Source: Apostichopus japonicus
Lineage: Eukaryota > Echinodermata > Holothuroidea > Aspidochirotida > Stichopodidae
Assembly: GCF_037975245.1 (NCBI RefSeq)
Contig: NC_092565.1
Span: 15,655,499 to 15,715,498, forward strand
Length of the DNA stretch: 60,000 nucleotides
Direction of reading: 5' to 3'
The notes beneath the pieces were generated by a model. That model saw nothing but the letters and a program-made list of their open reading frames with translations. It did not search any database and was not told the DNA's origin. Shown here one piece after another: positions 39,301 through 48,300 of the stretch. Position 1 is the first letter of the stretch. Each line of letters starts with the position of its first letter. The position numbers and the translations under genes are program-made.

Positions 39301-42300
39301 TTTTAGGCACAAATCAGACAAAAAGTTAGACAGACAATCTATTCAACCTTGTAGCATATATACACCTGTGAAATAAGATTACGGTATTGTTGCAAACAAG
39401 TACAGTCCTAGTTAAAAGGCATACTGTTCTATTGTGAGTCACAAGCACAGCTGATAAATCCTGCACATTTCATGGTCACCTTGTAATGATAATAGGCTTT
39501 AAAGTAACCTGTTTTAACACAAGGGAATTCCCCAGATTTGTCAACCATGCCTTAGAAATTGTTGGTTCTATTGCGGTCATTATTTTCCACAGAATTATCT
39601 TGGAAAGCTAGGACACAAGAGCTTCCTTCTTCTGAAACGAATCAATGGGCTTTGTTACATCTTGCCCAAGGATTCATTCTTATTTTAATTTGAAACAGTT
39701 TGCAACATTGAACTTCCATCATCAACAAAACGAAAATACCCCCCAACTTCGCAGTTTCAACAAATTGTTAAAAGAGGGAACAAATTATTGCAGTAGTATG
39801 AATACGTTCATATTAATTTGAATCTGGTCTCTAGAGGTCATTAAAAACCTTTCAGAAAATTTCTGCATTGTCTTTTTTTTGAATGACAAAAATTCCTAGG
39901 ACATCTGGTAACCTCATGCCACTGATATTTCTGCAGTTTCGATTTACATCTATTATTAGATAAATACCTATCCATTCTCATACAGCGCCAAACACACTCA
40001 TAACACTCTTGTCGCACTGAGAGAAAAAACGACAGACTATGTAAAAGAAAAACATATATAACAGTGAGAATAGAGTCTTATTAAATGCATTTTTGGACAC
40101 ATATTCGGCATCTTTAATGTCTCAATGTGTGTTTGCCAAATTTTAACTTCGATCTTCCCAGCTTTCTGACATAAAAGCTCAGTGAAAATAACACTGTTCT
40201 ACACAAATTTTATATTAATAATTATTTGAGTTTAATTGAGTTATCTGTCGTCAAACATTTTGACCTGAATAAAATTCGCCAGATTTTTTGACGAGTCCGT
40301 AGATTCTACAAACTTCACTCCAAATATGCAAGTCCCGCCCCAACATATCATGCACCAATCAAATCTCTCTGTGTTGTTTACCACCGTAAGGCATAGGACT
40401 TACAGTACGAGTGTATATAGGTTACATTTGTGTAATGAACATGCTGATATGGGCGGTCGCAGTGATTTGACTGTAAATCATTCACTCCATAAGGGCAACA
40501 GAAAATAAATGTCTTTCTTTCAATTAGGACAACTTTTCTCCATTAAACCCACCTGGTCAGAGTACATTTAGAATATTTAGAAACATTGAATCTGCTTCGG
40601 AAGTTTGTGTTCCAAAATTCATCAGCAAACACGTATTGAGACTTTGACTTTGGAAGGCAGACTATTCCACAAATAGTAGGCAGGAGATAGAACAGTGTGA
40701 TGACTTTATGGTTACAGTCAGAGAAAAGAGTAAAATTTAAGAGTGCAGGTGGTGAGCTGGGGAGGGGGGGGGAGGTTAAATGTACAGTACCTGCAGAAAA
40801 GACTTTTTGAGTGGGTGGGGGCAAGGCAACGCATAGATACATTTGAAAGTTGGCAAAGAGCTTTGTAACTGACGTATGATTAAGCAGGAAGCCAGAACAA
40901 CTTGCAGGGCAGTACCACACTATCCTTTCTTTATTTGTTTTAAATTTGAACCCTGTCAGCTGCGAGACAGCAAATTTAGCATTCTAAAAACTAACAATGG
41001 TTTCCTTGTAAAGCCTAAGCTGTCATTGTGCAGAGACTATAAGGTCATGTAGAGTTCAAAAATATATCATTGGCAAAATGGAACAAATTAGGTAATTATT
41101 CCAGCCTTTACTAGCAGAAAAAAACTTAAAAGAATGACAATTTTTTTTCACTCTACATGAAAGTATGATGGATGAACAGGAGCCACAAGATACAGTAGAT
41201 AGATGTAAAAAAACATAATGATATCATAACAATTGGGATACTCAGAGTTCTGTTTTGTAACATTTTACACCAGTGCTTTCGGTACAGGATGGTAAAGGTG
41301 AAGGGAGTGAGGGAAGGGGCATGGAGGGGGAGGGTCTGTAGAAATAACTGATCTACCCACTTAACACAGCCCAAGCTGTAAAGTTTTCCATACATGTATA
41401 TGCAGGATACAAATTGTTATCATCAGTCACAATCAATTAACTAACCTAGAAATGATTCCTAACCTGTGAAAGCTACTGTATACAATCAGGAATATAACCT
41501 GTCAACCATTATAAAATTTGACAAAGAACTTAATCAAACATTCATTGAAATTCAGCGAATAAATTAGTCTTCAAATTTTGTGTTGCAGGTTCATCTCTCA
41601 TAAAATATTATTGGTTCCTGTGTAAAAACAAAAACAAAATCACACATCTTGGCTTTGTACAGCACTTTGAACATTTTGTATAGCATTTTGCATTTCATTA
41701 CTGGAAAAACCAATTTTCTGACCTTCAACAAGAGATAAGAAATTTGTGAAATAGGAGAGATAAAACATATAACAGTTAGTACCTTAGCTATCGAAGAAGA
41801 CAGTTTCATGGACACCAGGATTATCAACATTATAAGATCAGTTGATCAAGGAAGCTAGCCACAGCAATAAATATAGCATAAAATGGAAAACTTATAGTCT
41901 TAATTTTACCATTGACTTTCACTACAAATTTTATGTGAACAGTATTTAATATTCATCAAGGCCAATTTTCAATTAGGGAATTTACAGGTTTACCGTTAAA
42001 TAAAGGCTGATTACTTATAATTAGCCCAATTTATCAGACCCATCATCTCAGCAAGAAGTACACACATGATGAAGCTTAGAGGGGAGCCTGGTTAAATATA
42101 TAGCATCGCAACATGTGTTATGTAGCTGTGACCTCTCTTCTTTGCTTTGTCACGGTACAGTACGTTATTATCGTGACATCAGGACAACAAACAATAACGA
42201 ACACTGAGTCATAAGTGCAATCACAGTTCGTTGGGTTCTTTTCCACATCCCTACTTGTGCAAAGTAGTTGTGCATTACATGCTATACAAGATATATGTAT

Positions 42301-45300
42301 TTTGACATGAGAATGATCAACATTGTTAGTGCTTCCTTGCAACATACACATCTCTCCTACAGTGTACAAGTGGTGTTCTATTCACCTACCTATACATCTC
42401 TACTACAGTCTTTTGGTGTTCTATTCACCAACCTACACATCTCTCCTACAGTGTATCGGCCTTTGTTAAATTGCCACATTTCTTCGGACAACCAAATTTG
42501 ATCTTTGGACAACCAAAATGTATGGGAAAAATCATTAAAACTTTGCCCCTGCTGAGGTCATCATGACGGCCATATTTTAGCATTCATTTACCTTGCTGGC
42601 GTAATGTTCTGCCTCCTCACGACATCTCTGCTCAACGTCAATCTTGGTCTCCAAATCTTCGTGTAAATTCACCATTTCTATGCAAGCTTTCTCTGACACT
42701 AAATGCAAAAATGAAAGAAACATTGCTGACTGTTTATAAACACTGTCAGAACCACCTACAGTATAGGAAGAAGAAGGTTAAAGTACTGTGTGTAAAGGAT
42801 TATACATTATTGTATGTACTTATGTACTGAAAGAGGACATACAATTCAGTTATTAAAGGTTCTGTAATCTCAGAACCAAGGAAAGTTTCATTGAATTTCA
42901 GGTGATTTTCTGATTGAGACTTCCTTCAAACCTCTTCAGAATTCTCCTACCCCCATTCCCCATCCTGTCTTCAAACCTTCTTGGACAGTGGACTATCTGC
43001 AAACACACAGCAGAGGACACGTTTAAACTGTCTCTCACAGCTGCACTTTCATTAACCAAGACATTTGATTAAATTCACCTCCTTCCCCTACCACTTTCCC
43101 TCAACAAAACAACACCTTCCCCATCCCCCTCCCTTCACATGTAAACACACACATAAAATTTAGTTCTATTTATGAGATATCAAAAGGTTATCGAACATAT
43201 GAGGGGCCACGATTCGGTCAAATTTGTTTACTGTGTAGTCACAGTACGGCATCGCAGTCAGTGAATAGTCTTATTTGTTTACTGTGTAGTCACAGTACGG
43301 CATCGCAGTCAGTGAATAGTCTTATTTGTTTACTGTGTAGCCACAGTATGGCATCGCAGTCAGTGAATAGTCTTATTTGTGTACTGTTAAGTCACAGTAC
43401 GGCATCGCAGTCAGTGAACAGTCTTATTTGTGTACTGTGTAGCCACAGTACGGCATCGCAGTCAGTGAACAGTCTTATTTGTTTACTGTGTAGTCACAGT
43501 ACGGCATCGCAGTCAGTGAACAGTCTTATGTTTACTGTGTAGTCACAGTATGGCATCGCAGTCAGTGAATAGTCTTATTTGTGTACTGTGTAGTCACAGT
43601 ACGGCATCGCAGTCAGTGAATAGTCTTATTTGTTTACTGTGTAGTCACAGTATGGCATCGCAGTCAGTGAATAGTCTTATTTGTTTACTGTGTAGTCACA
43701 GTATGGCATCGCAGTCAGTGAATAGTCTTATTTGTTTACTGTGTAGTCACAGTATGGCATCGCAGTCAGTGAATAGTCTTATTTGTTTACTGTGTAGTCA
43801 CAGTACGGCATCGCAGTCAGTGAATAGTCTTATATGTGTACTGTGTAGTCACAGTACGGCATCGCAGTCAGTGAACAGTCTTATTTGTTTACTGTGTAGT
43901 CACAGTACGGCATCGCAGTCAGTGAACAGTCTTATATGTTTACTGTGTAGTCACAGTACGGCATCGCAGTCAGTGAATAGTCTTATTTGTTTACTGTGTA
44001 GTCACAGTACGGCATCGCAGTCAGTGAATAGTCTTATTTGTGTACTGTGTAGCCACAGTATGGCATCGCAGTCAGTGAATAGTCTTATTTGTGTACTGTG
44101 TAGCCACAGTATGGCATCGCAGTCAGTGAATAGTCTTATTTGTGTACTGTTAAGTCACAGTACGGCATCGCAGTCAGTGAATAGTCTTATTTGTTTACTG
44201 TGTAGCCACAGTACGGCATCGCAGTCAGTGAATAGTCTTATTTGTTTACTGTGTAGTCACAGTAAGGCATCGCAGTCAGTGAATAGTCTTATTTGTTTAC
44301 TGTGTAGTCACAGTACGGCATCGCAGTCAGTGAATAGTCTTATTTGTTTACTGTGTAGTCACAGTACGGCATCGCAGTCAGTGAATAGTCTTATTTGTTT
44401 ACTGTGTAGTCACAGTACGGCATCGCAGTCAGTGAATAGTCTTATTTGTTTACTGTGTAGTCACAGTACGGCATCGCAGTCAGTGAATAGTCTTATTTGT
44501 TTACTGTGTAGTCACAGTATGGCATCACAGTCAGTGAATAGTCTTATTTGTTTACTGTGTAGTCACAGTACGGCATCGCAGTCAGTGAATAGTCTTATTT
44601 GTTTACTGTGTAGTCACAGTATGGCATCACAGTCAGTGAATAGTCTTATTTGTTTACTGTGTAGTCACAGTACGGCATCGCAGTCAGTGAATAGTCTTAT
44701 TTGTTTACTGTGTAGTCACAGTATGGCATCGCAGTCAGTGAATCTAGTCTTATTTCCATTATTTTCTCTCTCTCTCTCTATCCCCTCTCTGTTATATTTT
44801 ACTCTCATGGTGAAAGTATTGTTAAGTGTTGTTAAGTGGAAAACATGCAAGTATATAAAGGATAACATTGAAAGCTTCAATATTTTAGCAATATACCTGA
44901 AGTACCATCCTCATAAAAGAATTTAAGTCAATTAGTTAATATTGCAAATATTGTTAATACTGCAAATATTACAAATAGTGGACAAAATTTGCTTGTTTTC
45001 AGTCTTTTACAGCATCACAACCATAATTTCCCGAACTAAGAAACGTTTGTGGAAGTGGGAGGGGCTTTGTTCATATAAGTTTTAGCTTGTGGGTCAGGAC
45101 TTTATTCATCGTTCAAACATCTCTGTCAGTTCAAACAAGCTTGATGACAGTCAGCTTGGCATCTTATTTATACTTGCATGTAAGTCAATAAAGCACTACA
45201 GTAGGTTGTCCTATTGTGGGAATATTTTATGGCTACAAACAAGGACTTCCTTATTACACAAGAACAATTTTGAATGCTGGCTTATATGCACAAGAAATTA

Positions 45301-48300
45301 CAACACAACGTCCTATTGGAGTTTCCCTTTCTATTAACTGTTCATCAACCAGAAAATAATGGGTTTATTTTTATAGTTTTATTTTCAATGTTCTATCAAT
45401 AGCCAATTGCTTTACTAGATGTAAATTAATAACCTTTGCATAGCTTGCTTGTGATGACAACATGAGGGGGAATATAGCATATCATAATTATTATTTGAAT
45501 AATTAGGATGAATATATAATTTCTCCATTGCCAAATTGTTTTCACGCTACAAAGTGATATATTTCCTTTTCAAATTCCAAACAACAATAAATTTCTAATT
45601 TTGTGAAGCTCAGATGTTCATTCAAAACATAACAATTAATCTCTTGGTCTTGCAAACATAGTATTATCCAACACAGGGTCGAAAACAACCTTGTAAAAAC
45701 CGGTCAACTAGCTTTTCGAGAAATTTACTGTGATTCCAGAACACACTGAGCAAATATGAAAATAAACAATCTAAAAGAAGAAAAACTTAAAGAATTATCA
45801 TAATAAAATACAACATAAAATAAGAAAAAATATAATAAAAATATTACAACGATCTGCAGAGTGTTTGACTTTTCTGTTGACGGTAAAGTACCCTCCTGTA
45901 TTATGATTGGTCACCGATCTGCTTCAGGGTCAATACTTTGGGAAAATACCAATAAAGTTCACAGGAAATTCAGCTGGGTATTCCAACCCTGTTGCCACAT
46001 TCTAATTTTTGAGTCATCAAAACATATGACTACCAATGAAGAGCTTAAAGTTGATATTACATATTAAACATTATAATTACCATTTGTCAGTTTCCAGAGA
46101 CTTGCTTCGGTTTCCGCGAGCTTTGCCTGCAGCTCCTGCAGCTCAGTCTGCTGCTGTAAGTAACGCTCTTGTAAATCGTCATGTTCAAGCAATGCTGTAT
46201 TGAAGCAAACAGTATAATTAAATCATGTTGATCTATACGGTCTTCAAACCACAAGAAATAACCAGCAGATATGATGGGCAGCTGTCACTGGTTTGTAATC
46301 CCTCCATATTCTAAGTTTGATCATGCACTAATAATTTATCCAGTAACGCATCCTAAAATGCTATGCGAAATGAACCCAAAGTTCTATACACAAGTGCAAA
46401 CAGTTATATAGCAGTTTTGTACATGTATACAGAAACCATCTAGTAGTATGGAAGAGACAAAGTTCAAAAAATTTCAATCTGCTTCACCAAATTTGATCAC
46501 TTACTCATTTCCTGTACATGTGTCTTCAAAGTTGGTATTTCTAGTTCATTGTAGTCATTGGCATCAACCATGCACAGTTCTTTCACTCAAAACAATAGCA
46601 CACTGTGTGGGTAGCCACAGTATATATAATCTAAAACAGGTCATCAGCTGCACATTACAAGTTAAAACAAACACAATTTTGGTCCGCTGTGACCCCTACC
46701 AATCCCGTCCAACCTCTAATCCCAGATACGAAAGATGATTAAAAGATTTTTTGAGCACTAGAACTGACCTGGTAATCCTGTTACCGGGTAATTATAGTGT
46801 ACGTTAATGCATTAGGATTACTGTACAGTAAATTGAGTTCTATACGTAGAATGTTCATGTCAATGTAAAATGGCACATAATTTAAGAAATCAGGTAGCAG
46901 TAACATCTCCCTGAAGAAACATAGAACTTAGAAATATTTCAGAGACTACAGAGGTGACAAAACTATCAGCATATGACCCTTGACCTTCAAGTATGAATTA
47001 GTAGTCCTGACAACGAAGGATTTATTATTAAATTGTTGTTACGTTTATTAAGTTCTCAAAATCCATACTTATATCTAGCTACTGTATATCTGATTGATTG
47101 GTGTATTCCAGATATCCATATCAGTTTATATTTAATTCTATTCTTACTGGAGTTAATACATCCAAAGGTTTGGGTTAGGGACAGTGCTGAAAGTCTGAAG
47201 ATAGTCAAACTTTAATGCAGGACTGTGCCAAATTAATTGCTGGAAGTTTCACAAAATCACTCAAGCTTACCAAACAATGGATAACGCATTCTTTTACTGC
47301 TCAATAATGGCAGCCATGATAATTGTCAACACAAAAGCAAAATAATGAATTTGGCAAATATGGTTAGAGTGATCAAATTGGCTTAGACAGAATCAATTGA
47401 TACTGTATTGTCATATCAACACCATCACAGATTCTTTCAGCTCGATCATGGTAAAACAGTGTGTAGGAAAGTTAGCCACATGTATACTTTACCCTAGGTG
47501 CTAGGGTATACGGTACAGGCTAGTATATCAACAAGAGTGCATTGCAAGTCTGGCATACATATAAGGTCAACTATAAACGACCTGGAATATATTTAGCCCT
47601 TAGATTTTGCAGAAGAGTTTTGAAGGCAGTTAAACTTTTTCTTATAAAATATTTACTATTGTTCCTGCAATCAAAACTGCACTATACAACTTTACACAAG
47701 TTTGTAGCGCAATTTGACCAATTTGCATAGCATTTTGCAATTCGATATACTCGATAAATTATCCCCTGAACTACACATATTGGGTAGAGTGCTTACATCA
47801 AGGTGAATTTGGTGTCAATACCTCTTACAATATCAGCTTTACTGATTTGATTTTGTAGGTTGGCAAAGAGGTGGAACAGACATACATATGATATGTCTTT
47901 CCAGCCACCAAGTTGATACGTATGTGTTATTACAAGAATTAAACAACAATCATATAGCCAATTGCTCATGAACAGTAAAGAAAAGCAGTATTTATAAATA
48001 TATTCACAAATATTAAGCAGTTTGATTTCAGTCAGGACCGCTTTGGTGGTGACTATTGATGAAGTTGATGTGAATAACGGTGGAAAATGATCTTCTACTT
48101 GAATTGAAACAAATTGAGTCTAATTCCTGTAGGTATCCAGAACTTATGATGTCACTATGTGGTTAATTATTTCCTGAGCTATAAATGTCCTGATGTATTG
48201 TAGCCTTTTCCCTGCTTGAAATCACTGCCAATTACTCTCTCTCAAAATTATTTAGAACTAGAGATGCAAGCTTGTACAAAATGAAATAGTGTAAAATAAT

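Noticed and set aside
40543-40920. 125-codon minus-strand frame
   Set aside because: No recognisable domain and crossed by C/G-run sequence; treated as chance.
43550-44926. 458-codon plus-strand reading frame
   Set aside because: It consists of the 51-base satellite translated 17 codons at a time; openness follows from the period being a multiple of three. The non-repetitive end has no recognisable domain.
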